In this document: piece by piece, positions 9,382 to 17,955 of the stretch
How the letters are laid out: every line of letters starts with the position of its first letter
Position numbering within the stretch: the first letter of the stretch is position 1
NCBI RefSeq assembly: GCF_011742925.1
Contig: NZ_WAEL01000007.1
Span: 186,001-250,000 of the forward strand
From: Fibrivirga algicola
GTDB taxonomy: Bacteria; Bacteroidota; Bacteroidia; Cytophagales; Spirosomataceae
Length of the DNA: 64,000 bases
Direction of reading: 5' to 3'
Translations under genes and position numbers: made by a program
The notes under the pieces: model-generated
The model's input: only the letters and a program-made list of their open reading frames with translations
Told to the model about the DNA's origin: nothing
Database searches by the model: none

Positions 9382-10061
9382 ATACATTTAAGCGTTTTCG
9401 AAATTTATTCAACAATATCATTAAGTTTCTAGCAGAATTATCTAGATACGATCGATTTTATTGGAGGTCTTCAAGTTGCAAAGCTATCAACTGTCATATA
9501 GATAAATCGGTAGTTGTGTATGGTAACTATTCATTAACAAACGTAAAAATTGATTTTGCATCTTATGTAAGTCAGAACGCAAATATGTCAAACACTTCTG
9601 TAGGAAAGTTTTGTTCAATAGGGCCGAACTTAGTATGTGGTTGGGGTATTCACCCTATAGATGGAATATCAACTCATCCAGCCTTTTATTCTACTACAAA
9701 AAAGAGTAAAATTACTTATAGCAAAGTAGATCAAGTTGCTGAACAGAAGGCGATTGTCATTGGAAATGATGTTTTTATTGGTGCTAATGTAACAATACTT
9801 GATGGAGTCAGCATCGGAGATGGAGCTGTAATAGGTGCTGGCGCGGTAGTATCAAAAGATATTCCTGCTTATGCAGTTGCAGTTGGTTGTCCAGTAAAAA
9901 TAATCAAATATAGATTCTCAAAAGATATTATAGATGAATTGCTAATGTCACGCTGGTGGGATAAAGGAGAAGCTGATTATAAAGATATTGTTGATTGTTT
10001 TTACGACGTGCCTAGCTTCTTAAGTAATATTGAAAAGAGGTCTAAAGTATTTAATCTATGA
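9378..10061 (+). CDS. Hexapeptide-repeat O-acetyltransferase (CatB/Vat-like)
   Basis: Start: I chose the ATG at 9378, which overlaps the flippase stop as ATGA, over a TTG 9 nt upstream; the product is 227 residues. The middle shows left-handed beta-helix hexapeptide repeats (VGKFCSIGPNLVCG, IGNDVFIGANVTILDG, IGDGAVIGAGAVV) and the closing PVKIIKYRF segment of the CatB-related xenobiotic/sugar acyltransferase family. His in WGIHPIDG is in the place of the usual catalytic His. In an exopolysaccharide locus the likely job is acetylating a sugar of the repeat unit using acetyl-CoA in the cytoplasm. The gene is strongly AT-rich compared with the rest of the locus. Confidence 0.9.
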   Translation: MNTFKRFRNLFNNIIKFLAELSRYDRFYWRSSSCKAINCHIDKSVVVYGNYSLTNVKIDFASYVSQNANMSNTSVGKFCSIGPNLVCGWGIHPIDGISTHPAFYSTTKKSKITYSKVDQVAEQKAIVIGNDVFIGANVTILDGVSIGDGAVIGAGAVVSKDIPAYAVAVGCPVKIIKYRFSKDIIDELLMSRWWDKGEADYKDIVDCFYDVPSFLSNIEKRSKVFNL

Positions 10062-10136
10062 ATATCAGAAATAGGTAGTTGATTAATTTTAGTGATAATT
10101 TGAGTTTATTTTTTGACCTATACAACCTACTTAATT

Positions 10137-11510
10137 ATGATCTGTATTATACTTACCGTAATTGGATTTGTGCTATTTATAGCCAAACGTTATCTATGGT
10201 CGTTGTTGATATTTTTTTGCCTATTAACAAATGGTTATCAGTTAATTCCTTCATCTATATTAATGTTAGGGTCCCCATTAGAAAAATCTACTGATGTATT
10301 GATTTTTTACGTAATAGCAATATTTGTGTGTTATATAAGTACAATATTAAAGGCAGTCAAAAGTGAGCATATTTTTAAATGGATGCTATTTTTTCTTCTA
10401 TTTGTGACTGCTGATGCTATATACAGTATTTTTGTTTTAAGTTATGATATCAGTGGAGTAGTTAAAGTGTTCAGAAATTACTTATTTATATTAAGTTTTG
10501 GTGTGCTGATATTGGTACCCGTAAAAATCTTAAACCGAGTTTTCAACATCTTGTCTGTCATAACAATTGGACAAAGTGTGTTATACTTATTACAAATAGT
10601 AACTGGCTTAACACTGTTACAAACAGGAGTTTCTGGTGGAGACGTCTCTGTTCACGATGCATCCGAGACAGGTTTGATAAGGTTTTACAATCTACCCTTA
10701 TTTTTGCTTCCAGTTTTACTTAATTATTTATTTAACTATAAATTCAAAACTCGTTTTTATCAGATTTTTACACTTGGCATATTATTATTAGCTGTAGTAG
10801 CTCCACTTCATAGGAGTTATATATTTACAACTCTTCTGGTCATAAGTGTTTATATAATGACCAAGCAGTCTTTTCAAAAGAAGATAATATATGTTGTGCT
10901 AACTTCAATAGTTTTACTAGCTATTTCAACCAGTAGTATCGTTGGAAATAGACTCATGAAGGGAGCTGATGATATGACAAGTGTTTTTTCTAAAGGTGCA
11001 TCTCATTTTTCTGATGATACAGATGCCAATTCTTTTGCTTTCCGTCTGCTACATTTGACAGAAAGATTTGATTATATTTATAAAGAGCCGTCTCGTTATT
11101 TTTTTGGTATAGGACTTTTATCTGAAAGTGCAAAGCAAATTAGTAGAATGAACTTCGATATTGGTACGTACAATAAAAAAATGGAGTCTAAAACTCAGGT
11201 TGATACCAGTGATATCTCATGGTCTGTACTTCTAATGCATTTAGGCTTTGTAGGGACATTTCTTTTTATAATACTTAATATAAAAATGATAAAGTATTTC
11301 TATAGATATCATAAAATACCTTACAGTGAAATTGGGATACTTGTGCTTGTGTCAGCTTTATTTACTTCTTTCGCTGGTATAGAATTATTGAGTATTGCGT
11401 TTAGGGTTATCTTAATATTTTTTATTGTGATAGTTTTAAAGCAAAAGAATAAAATTTTATATCTTTATTCAATTGAGATGTCTCAAAAAAAAGAAAGCTT
11501 ATTAGTGTAG
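10137..11510 (+). CDS. Wzy-like polysaccharide polymerase (O-antigen ligase/polymerase type)
   Basis: The product is a multi-spanning membrane protein of about 457 residues with roughly 10-12 hydrophobic segments and a larger periplasmic loop (about residues 265-345) between the later helices, the layout of Wzy and WaaL-type proteins. Sequence conservation in that family is poor, so the call rests on topology and on being the only such gene between flippase and glycosyltransferases. I prefer the ATG at 10137; a TTG at 10113 would add eight residues. The gene is very AT-rich, the clearest compositional outlier of the locus, consistent with exchange of a repeat-unit-specific module. Confidence 0.8.
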   Translation: MICIILTVIGFVLFIAKRYLWSLLIFFCLLTNGYQLIPSSILMLGSPLEKSTDVLIFYVIAIFVCYISTILKAVKSEHIFKWMLFFLLFVTADAIYSIFVLSYDISGVVKVFRNYLFILSFGVLILVPVKILNRVFNILSVITIGQSVLYLLQIVTGLTLLQTGVSGGDVSVHDASETGLIRFYNLPLFLLPVLLNYLFNYKFKTRFYQIFTLGILLLAVVAPLHRSYIFTTLLVISVYIMTKQSFQKKIIYVVLTSIVLLAISTSSIVGNRLMKGADDMTSVFSKGASHFSDDTDANSFAFRLLHLTERFDYIYKEPSRYFFGIGLLSESAKQISRMNFDIGTYNKKMESKTQVDTSDISWSVLLMHLGFVGTFLFIILNIKMIKYFYRYHKIPYSEIGILVLVSALFTSFAGIELLSIAFRVILIFFIVIVLKQKNKILYLYSIEMSQKKESLLV

Positions 11511-11596
11511 AAGTGCTACGATTATTGAATGTTATACTGTTGTGAATGCTTGATCTTTAGTTGAAACTGAACAGCGACTCATAAATAACAACGTCT

Positions 11597-12370
11597 ATGT
11601 CAAGTGAACTCCCCAAAATATCAATAATTACCCCCTCCTATAATCAGGGGCAGTTTATTGAAGCCACGATCCAATCTGTACTTGCCCAGTCGTATTCAAA
11701 TATTGAGTACATCATAGTCGATGGAGGATCAACCGACTCGACAATGGAAGTCGTTGATCGATATCGTGACAGATTATCACTGGTGATTCATGAAAAGGAT
11801 AATGGACAGTCAGATGCAATTAATAAAGGCTTTAAGGCCGCCACAGGAGAATTGGTCGGATGGATTAACTCAGACGATATTTTATACACTGACTGTGTGC
11901 AACAGATTGTAAAACTCTATTCTGCATTCGGCGACGGGTCTGTGTACTATGGCTCTGTTAATGACTGGATTGATGCGGATGGGCATATAATCGGCACACG
12001 CCGGTTACCAATAAAGAGCCGTAATTATTTGTTGAACAACAACTACGACTTAATTCAGCAAGGGTCTTTCTATCCTACCCGCCTGGTTCGTGAAATTGGC
12101 TTTTTAAATGAAGCCATTCACTACTGTATGGACTTAGACCTCTGGTTACGGTTGCTGGAGCATGGCCCAATCTATGCTTTCTCTGATTATGCGCTGGCTG
12201 GTTTTAGAAAATGGGAGGAAACAAAGACTAGTACAGGGGGGCATAAGTTTATGCATGACATTCGAACTACGTTGCTCAAGTATGGCGCGAATCCGTATTC
12301 GCGAGCAGTCCTGAAAACACGCTACTACGGTTTAAAACAGCGCGTGAAGGCAACCCTCAAAGCGTCATGA
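11597..12370 (+). CDS. Family 2 glycosyltransferase
   Basis: The 257-residue protein has the GT-A fold signature of GT2 enzymes: ISIITPSYNQGQFIEATIQSVL at the N-terminus, IIVDGGSTDST, the donor-binding SDD (residues near 95, INSDDILY) and an acceptor-side motif with MDLDLWLRL. It should add one sugar to the lipid-linked repeat unit at the cytoplasmic membrane face. Its last codons overlap the next gene (ATGA at 12367-12370), so the two are translationally coupled. Base composition is back near the locus average after the AT-rich polymerase gene. Donor and acceptor cannot be predicted. Confidence 0.93.
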   Translation: MSSELPKISIITPSYNQGQFIEATIQSVLAQSYSNIEYIIVDGGSTDSTMEVVDRYRDRLSLVIHEKDNGQSDAINKGFKAATGELVGWINSDDILYTDCVQQIVKLYSAFGDGSVYYGSVNDWIDADGHIIGTRRLPIKSRNYLLNNNYDLIQQGSFYPTRLVREIGFLNEAIHYCMDLDLWLRLLEHGPIYAFSDYALAGFRKWEETKTSTGGHKFMHDIRTTLLKYGANPYSRAVLKTRYYGLKQRVKATLKAS

Positions 12371-13404
12371 AAATTGCCCATATCAATTTTAGCCTAGACG
12401 TTGGTGGGATCGAAACGATGCTGGTTGATATTCTCAATGAGCAGTGCGCCCAGGCCGACACGTCCCTGATTTTAATCAACGATCATTTCGATGCTGACCT
12501 GTTGAGCCGGGTCGATAGCCGCGTAGCAGTACATCGGATTGGTCGGCCAAAGGGCAGTCGTAATCCCTTCTACCTGGCTAAGCTCAATGCTCTCTTATTA
12601 CGTATACAGCCAGACGTGATTCACTGCCATAATCATCAGGTTGCACAGTGGATTTGGGGAAATCGCGGTCAGCGTTGCCTCACGGTTCATGACATGCAGA
12701 TTCCAACCCAGCATTTCGGACTCTATAACAAGTTGTTTGCCATCTCGGAGAGCGTCAGTCAGGATATCCAGGAGCGTTCGGGTTTCATGGCTCAGTCAAT
12801 CTACAACGGCGTGCAAACTCGTCAGATTGAGCAGAAAACAACTTATTCCGGCAAGGGGCATTTCAAGGTGTTGCAAGTGAGCCGGCTGATGCACGAGAAA
12901 AAAGGGCAGCACTTGTTACTGGAAGCCGTACGGCAATTGGTATATGAGCAGGGTATGACTCAATTACGGGTCGATTTTGTAGGTGAAGGTACTTCGCGGC
13001 CATTTCTGGAAGAACTGACACGTACCTACGGTCTGGAGGCATACGTGACATTTGCCGGTTTAAAATCTCGTCCGGAGCTGTACCGGGAATTGAAAAACTA
13101 CCATCTTCTCGTGCAACCATCTTTGTACGAAGGCTTTGGCTTAACCATCGCTGAGGCGATGGCGGCAGGGGTTCCAGTGTTGGTTTCGGCAATCGATGGT
13201 CCGATGGAATTGATCCGGCACAATGAGTTCGGGTATTCATTCCCTTCGGGAGATACCGGGCGGCTTGCCGGACAAATCAGCGAATTAGTTGACTCTTATG
13301 AATCAACGACTGTACGCAAGAAGGCATTAGCCGCACAGCAGTACGTACGTGGGCAATTCGATATCCGCCAAACGGCCGGACAATACCTCGCTAATTACCT
13401 CTAA
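12367..13404 (+). CDS. Family 4 glycosyltransferase
   Basis: The 345-residue protein is a GT-B glycosyltransferase. The N-terminal domain begins with IAHINFSLDVGGIETML, typical of GT4. The C-terminal donor domain starts with KVLQVSRLMHEKKGQHLLLEAV and contains the EX7E motif in YEGFGLTIAEAMAAGVPVL. It starts inside the stop of the preceding GT2 gene and its own TAA overlaps the ATG of the next GT4 gene by one base (TAATG), so three transferases form a tightly coupled block. It is expected to add a sugar with retention of configuration during repeat-unit assembly; the linkage is unknown. Confidence 0.93.
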   Translation: MKIAHINFSLDVGGIETMLVDILNEQCAQADTSLILINDHFDADLLSRVDSRVAVHRIGRPKGSRNPFYLAKLNALLLRIQPDVIHCHNHQVAQWIWGNRGQRCLTVHDMQIPTQHFGLYNKLFAISESVSQDIQERSGFMAQSIYNGVQTRQIEQKTTYSGKGHFKVLQVSRLMHEKKGQHLLLEAVRQLVYEQGMTQLRVDFVGEGTSRPFLEELTRTYGLEAYVTFAGLKSRPELYRELKNYHLLVQPSLYEGFGLTIAEAMAAGVPVLVSAIDGPMELIRHNEFGYSFPSGDTGRLAGQISELVDSYESTTVRKKALAAQQYVRGQFDIRQTAGQYLANYL

Positions 13405-14540
13405 TGCAAAACGAATTTATGATTGCAGACGTACCCACGCAGCATAACGTAGCTCTGCTCCCCTTGTCTATCGCCGAAACAGTGTTAACCGTTGGTCCCG
13501 ACCATGTCAACTACCGAGGCGGAGTGGGGAGCGTCATGAACGTGTACGCCCGGCATTTCACGGTATTCAAACACATTACCAGTCACAAGCCCGTATCGGG
13601 TAAGTGGGGGCTGATCACGTTTTTCCTAAAGCAGTATATCCGGTTCGTTCAAACCCTGACCGCCGACAAACGTATTCAGATTGTTCACCTGCAAGGCTCA
13701 TTCAAAGGGAGTTTCTACCGGAAATTTATCTTTTTCCTAACTGCAAAATACGGTTTTGGCAAGCAGGTAGTCTACCACATGCACGGCTCGAAATTCGATG
13801 TTTTTTACAAGAACAGCGATCCGGTCAGTAAACGCCTCATTCGCTTCCTGGTAGAGCGGGTCGATCTGGTCATCTGCCTGTCTGACTATTGGTACCGCTT
13901 TTTCTCTGAAAACTTTCAGGTACGTCAGCTTACCATTTTGGGTAACGTCATTCATGACCGCCAGCCTGACAGCGAAGCTAAGCAGGTCATTAAAACGGAC
14001 AGTCGGCTTCAGGTTCTTTTCCTTGGTGCAATCGGAGAGCGTAAGGGCATTTTTGATCTGCTCGACGCCATCCGTCAGCATCGCGATGCGTTTGAAGGGC
14101 GTTTGCTGTTGCGGGTTGGCGGAAACGGGGAAACCGACCGATTGCAGGCGTATATCGCTGAGCATGGCCTACACTCGCTGGTTCAGTTTGAAGGCTGGGT
14201 ATCGGGCGAGAAAAAGCACGAGTTGCTGTCGGTTGCCGATGTATACATACTTCCCTCATACCATGAAGGATTGCCGATCTCAATTCTTGAAGCCATGAAC
14301 TACGAACTGCCCATTATTTCTACTCCGGTGGGTGGAACCGCCGAAGTAGTGAAAGAGGGTGTAAATGGCTTCCTGGTTCAGCCAGGAGACAAGACGGCCA
14401 TGGCAGATACATTACTGCGGTTTGTTGAGTGTCCCGAACTACTCAATACAATGGGGCTGGCTTCTAACCGAATCGTGCAGCGCCATCTGCCCAATACAAT
14501 CATTCCAGAATTGAGTGCTCTTTATAAGTCTTTGTTGTAA
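13404..14540 (+). CDS. Family 4 glycosyltransferase
   Basis: The 378-residue protein is a second GT-B enzyme. It has the glycine-rich N-terminal loop NYRGGVGSVMNVYARHF, a central HMHGSKFDVFY segment and the C-terminal donor domain (QVLFLGAIGERKGIFDLLDAI; EX7E motif in HEGLPISILEAMNYELPII; GGTAEVV). It overlaps the previous gene by one base. The domain order and length are normal for GT4. It likely adds another residue of the repeating unit; specificity cannot be read from the sequence. Confidence 0.93.
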   Translation: MQNEFMIADVPTQHNVALLPLSIAETVLTVGPDHVNYRGGVGSVMNVYARHFTVFKHITSHKPVSGKWGLITFFLKQYIRFVQTLTADKRIQIVHLQGSFKGSFYRKFIFFLTAKYGFGKQVVYHMHGSKFDVFYKNSDPVSKRLIRFLVERVDLVICLSDYWYRFFSENFQVRQLTILGNVIHDRQPDSEAKQVIKTDSRLQVLFLGAIGERKGIFDLLDAIRQHRDAFEGRLLLRVGGNGETDRLQAYIAEHGLHSLVQFEGWVSGEKKHELLSVADVYILPSYHEGLPISILEAMNYELPIISTPVGGTAEVVKEGVNGFLVQPGDKTAMADTLLRFVECPELLNTMGLASNRIVQRHLPNTIIPELSALYKSLL

Positions 14541-14616
14541 TAAAGTTTATAGATCCATCACCTGGTTAGCACAATACTAGTGTAAATCTGGTGCTAAATT
14601 TTAAGAAAATATTCGT

Positions 14617-16584
14617 ATGAAAATCAATAACTACCAATGGTTTTACCATCGGCTGCAATCGATGTCAATTCCGGAGATTGGTTATCGCACCGGTCAATTT
14701 ATCCAGAAGAAGACAGATAAGCGGCAGGCGGGTTGGAAGCCTACGCTGGCTATTGATACAATGCCCGAAACTTTATTTCCCTATGATCCGGCTCATGCTC
14801 CAGCGAGCGAGTACACTACACATTGGGAGATATTTAATCATGAAATTGATTTTTCGGCTCCAATTGATTGGCACTTAGATATTAGCACTGGAAATCGATT
14901 CCCACTTACCTATGCGAAAGAAATAAATACGCGAACAGACCGGTTTGGTAGTGCTAAATACGTTTGGGAAATAAATCGACTCCAATTTCTGCCTTCGTTG
15001 GCAATTCAGTATAAACGCACTGGTGACATACACTTTTTGGCACAATTTGTGTCCATAACTGAGTCGTGGGTACAGGCTAATCCTTACTTAATTGGCGTAA
15101 ACTGGTACAGTAATATTGAGATAAATATTCGCTTGATCAATTGGTTTATTTGCTGGAATATATTGGACGCTTCTGAGTTGATGAAAACAGACGCCACTTT
15201 CGGGCAATTTGTCAAGAAGTCCTGGCTGCCGTCTATTTATCAGCACTGTGTGTATAGTCGGCGTAATCCGTCTCATTACTCGTCGGCCAATAACCACCTG
15301 GTATCGGAATATGCTGGCCTTTTTGTAGCCAGCGTATTTTGGGATTTTCCGGAATCAGCCGAATGGGAAAGCTACTCGCGTAGAGGTCTGGAGACTGAAA
15401 TAAAGAAGCAGCATAGCGCAAACGGGATCAACAAAGAAGAAGCCGCAGAATACATTCAATTCATCACTGATCTTTTTCTTATTCCATTTGCCGTTGCACG
15501 AAAGATTGGTCGTCCGTTTACCACTTCTTTCGCTGCTGCTTTAGAATTAATAGTAACGTACATTGCTAATTTTCTAGATGTACAGGGTAATTTTCCGCAG
15601 TATGGAGATGAAGACGATGGGCGGATTGTTTGCTTGTATGATAAAACGCCCTACAATAATTTCCGCTCAATTTTAGCATCAGGAGCTCTTTTGTATGGCA
15701 ACCCAATATTTAAACAATATTCGCACGGTTTTGACCTGAAGAATTACATTCTATTTGGTGAACAGGGGCGCATTGATTTTGATAAAGTACCTGACTCCGC
15801 TACCAGGTTGAGCAGTGCACATTATGCAAATGAAGGTCATTTTATTTTTCGAAAACAAGGAGCTGATGAGTCGGAAATTTATCTGCATTTCGACGCTGCT
15901 CCGCTTGGTTTCTTATCCATTGCCGCTCATGGTCACGCCGACGCCTTATCATTTTTATTGCACGTAGATGGCAAACCACTTTTTGTCGACTCTGGAACCT
16001 ATACCTATCATACCGAACCTGACTGGCGGAATTATTTTGTCAGCACCAGGGCGCACAACACTGTGTGTATAGACGGGTTGAACCAGGCCTATCAGGCAGG
16101 AGGGTTACTCTGGCTCAATCATTATACCAGCACTGTGCACATGACTGACCAGCAGGAGTCGCTGGAGATGGTATCGGCTTCCCATAATGGCTACGCCAGC
16201 ATCGGTTGTCATCATCGTCGTGCTATTGAGTTCGATCGGGCCCACGACCAGTTTACGATTCGAGATTTTGTGCGGTCAGAAAATGCTGATCCACATACGC
16301 TGGAGGTGTTTTTTCACCTGCATCCCCAGGCAATAGTGACCGCACTGACGCCAGGAAAATTACTTATCAGGCATCCGGATGGAAACCGACAGGTTGTCTT
16401 GCAAATCGATTTATCCCTTACTGTCGACATCTGTCGCGGTCAAACCGAACCGGCCATTCTCGGATGGTATTCTGAACGATTCTACCGCAAACAGGAAACG
16501 ACGACCATACGGGCATCACGGCCAATAAACGAAAAAGGTACCACTGAATTAATCCATCAAATTTCTGTACACTCTTTAAACTAA
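14617..16584 (+). CDS. Heparinase II/III-family (alginate-lyase-like) protein
   Basis: The 655-residue protein has the N-terminal alpha/alpha-toroid domain of the heparinase II/III family (WFYHRLQSMSIPEIGYRTGQ; NWYSNIEINIRLINW; SSANNHLVSEYAGL, with Asn-His expected in the active site). The C-terminal beta-sandwich domain has AAHGHADALSFLLHVDGKPLFVDSGTYTYH and STRAHNTVCIDG. Known relatives cleave uronic-acid polymers by beta-elimination. I see no clear signal peptide, unusual for a secreted lyase but common for copies inside Bacteroidota exopolysaccharide loci. The next gene, 6 nt away, encodes an AlgD-like dehydrogenase, so the enzyme probably acts on, or edits, the uronate-containing polymer made here. 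Confidence 0.88.
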   Translation: MKINNYQWFYHRLQSMSIPEIGYRTGQFIQKKTDKRQAGWKPTLAIDTMPETLFPYDPAHAPASEYTTHWEIFNHEIDFSAPIDWHLDISTGNRFPLTYAKEINTRTDRFGSAKYVWEINRLQFLPSLAIQYKRTGDIHFLAQFVSITESWVQANPYLIGVNWYSNIEINIRLINWFICWNILDASELMKTDATFGQFVKKSWLPSIYQHCVYSRRNPSHYSSANNHLVSEYAGLFVASVFWDFPESAEWESYSRRGLETEIKKQHSANGINKEEAAEYIQFITDLFLIPFAVARKIGRPFTTSFAAALELIVTYIANFLDVQGNFPQYGDEDDGRIVCLYDKTPYNNFRSILASGALLYGNPIFKQYSHGFDLKNYILFGEQGRIDFDKVPDSATRLSSAHYANEGHFIFRKQGADESEIYLHFDAAPLGFLSIAAHGHADALSFLLHVDGKPLFVDSGTYTYHTEPDWRNYFVSTRAHNTVCIDGLNQAYQAGGLLWLNHYTSTVHMTDQQESLEMVSASHNGYASIGCHHRRAIEFDRAHDQFTIRDFVRSENADPHTLEVFFHLHPQAIVTALTPGKLLIRHPDGNRQVVLQIDLSLTVDICRGQTEPAILGWYSERFYRKQETTTIRASRPINEKGTTELIHQISVHSLN

Positions 16585-16590
16585 CTAGAT

Positions 16591-17925
16591 ATGAACATTA
16601 GTATTTTCGGTTTAGGCTATGTAGGCTGTGTTAGCCTTGGATGTTTAGCTCAGAATGGGCATCATGTAACAGGTGTAGACGTAAGCCCAATAAAAGTGGG
16701 TCAAATCAATTCAGGTCGCGCCACCATTGTAGAGAAAGATATTGATCAGATTATTGCTGAACAGTTTGCAGCGGGCCGCATTAAAGCAACAACCGACTAC
16801 CGATCGGCCATTCTGTCTACAGATTTATCCATTATAGCTGTTGGTACGCCGTCTACCCCACAGGGCCACCTGAACCTATCCTATATTTTTAAAGTAGCTG
16901 ATCATTTTGGTGAAGTGCTGGCCGAGAAAGAGGGCTTCCATGTTATCGCCATTCGTTCGACGGTTATGCCTGGCACCTGCGATCAGATTGCTACACGTAT
17001 AGAAACTATAACCGGTAAAGTACGTAACGTTGACTTTGCCGTGATCAGCAATCCAGAATTCCTTCGGGAGGGAACAGCCGTAAGTGATTACTTCAACCCA
17101 CCACTCACCCTCATCGGCACCGAGTCGGAGCGCGCGGCGGCAGTAGCACGGAGCCTGTACGAAAAGTTACCCGCCAAAATAATTGTGGCTGATACCAAAA
17201 CAGCAGAGATTATGAAGTACGTGAACAATACGTTTCACGCCCTTAAAATTTCCTTTGCCAATGAGGTCGGCAATATCTGCTCGGCACTGAATATCGACTC
17301 ACACGAGGTAATGGATATCTTCTGCCAGGATACCCAGTTGAATATCTCGAAGTACTACTTCAAACCCGGATTTGCCTACGGCGGCTCCTGCTTACCGAAA
17401 GACCTGAAAGGGCTGCAAACTCTGGCCCATGATCTGTATGTGCAGGTGCCTGTTATCAATAACATCCACCGCACCAACGAGATTCAGATGCAGCGGGCAC
17501 TGGCGGTGCTGATGCAACATGCTCACCGTAATATCGGCTTCCTGGGCATTGGGTTTAAGGCGGGCACCGATGACCTGCGCAACAGCCCGGCGGTTGAACT
17601 GGCCGAGGCACTGCTTGGGAAGGGATGTAACCTGAAGATCTACGATAAAAACGTGCATCACTCAAAGCTGACCGGTACAAACAAGGAATACATCGATCGG
17701 CATATTCCTCACCTGTCCTGCCTGATGGTAGCCGACGATATTGAATTGGCCGAGTGGAGCGATGTACTGGTGGTAGCAACCAAAGAAACAGGGTTTGTTA
17801 CGTTGCTGGAGAACGTATCGGGAAAAACCGTGGTGGATCTGGTTCGGATTCAGGCCGATCTTAACGCGTCGAACAACTACATCGGCATCAACTGGTCGTA
17901 TGATGCCGTAGGTACGTATGCTTAA
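16591..17925 (+). CDS. Nucleotide-sugar 6-dehydrogenase, AlgD (GDP-mannose)-like
   Basis: The 444-residue protein oxidises a nucleotide sugar to its uronic acid with two NAD+. It has the Rossmann start ISIFGLGYVGCVSLGCLAQNGH, VGTPSTPQG, RSTVMPGT, NPEFLREGTAVSDY and the catalytic Cys267 in GGSCLPKDLK. Several stretches resemble remembered Pseudomonas AlgD more than Ugd: FANEVGNICSALNID, EVMDIFCQDTQLNISKYYFKPGFAYGGSC and the C-terminal KEYIDRHIPHLSCL. This favours GDP-mannose over UDP-glucose as substrate, but UDP-glucose dehydrogenase cannot be excluded. It supplies the acidic sugar for the polymer and sits 6 nt after the heparinase-like gene. Confidence 0.9.
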   Translation: MNISIFGLGYVGCVSLGCLAQNGHHVTGVDVSPIKVGQINSGRATIVEKDIDQIIAEQFAAGRIKATTDYRSAILSTDLSIIAVGTPSTPQGHLNLSYIFKVADHFGEVLAEKEGFHVIAIRSTVMPGTCDQIATRIETITGKVRNVDFAVISNPEFLREGTAVSDYFNPPLTLIGTESERAAAVARSLYEKLPAKIIVADTKTAEIMKYVNNTFHALKISFANEVGNICSALNIDSHEVMDIFCQDTQLNISKYYFKPGFAYGGSCLPKDLKGLQTLAHDLYVQVPVINNIHRTNEIQMQRALAVLMQHAHRNIGFLGIGFKAGTDDLRNSPAVELAEALLGKGCNLKIYDKNVHHSKLTGTNKEYIDRHIPHLSCLMVADDIELAEWSDVLVVATKETGFVTLLENVSGKTVVDLVRIQADLNASNNYIGINWSYDAVGTYA

Positions 17926-17955
17926 CCTCTCCACCTATTTTTTAGCCGTATAGTT

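Noticed and set aside
10079-10294. 71-codon + strand frame overlapping the polymerase gene
   Set aside because: It is in the wrong frame relative to the long membrane protein and arises from AT-rich sequence lacking stops.
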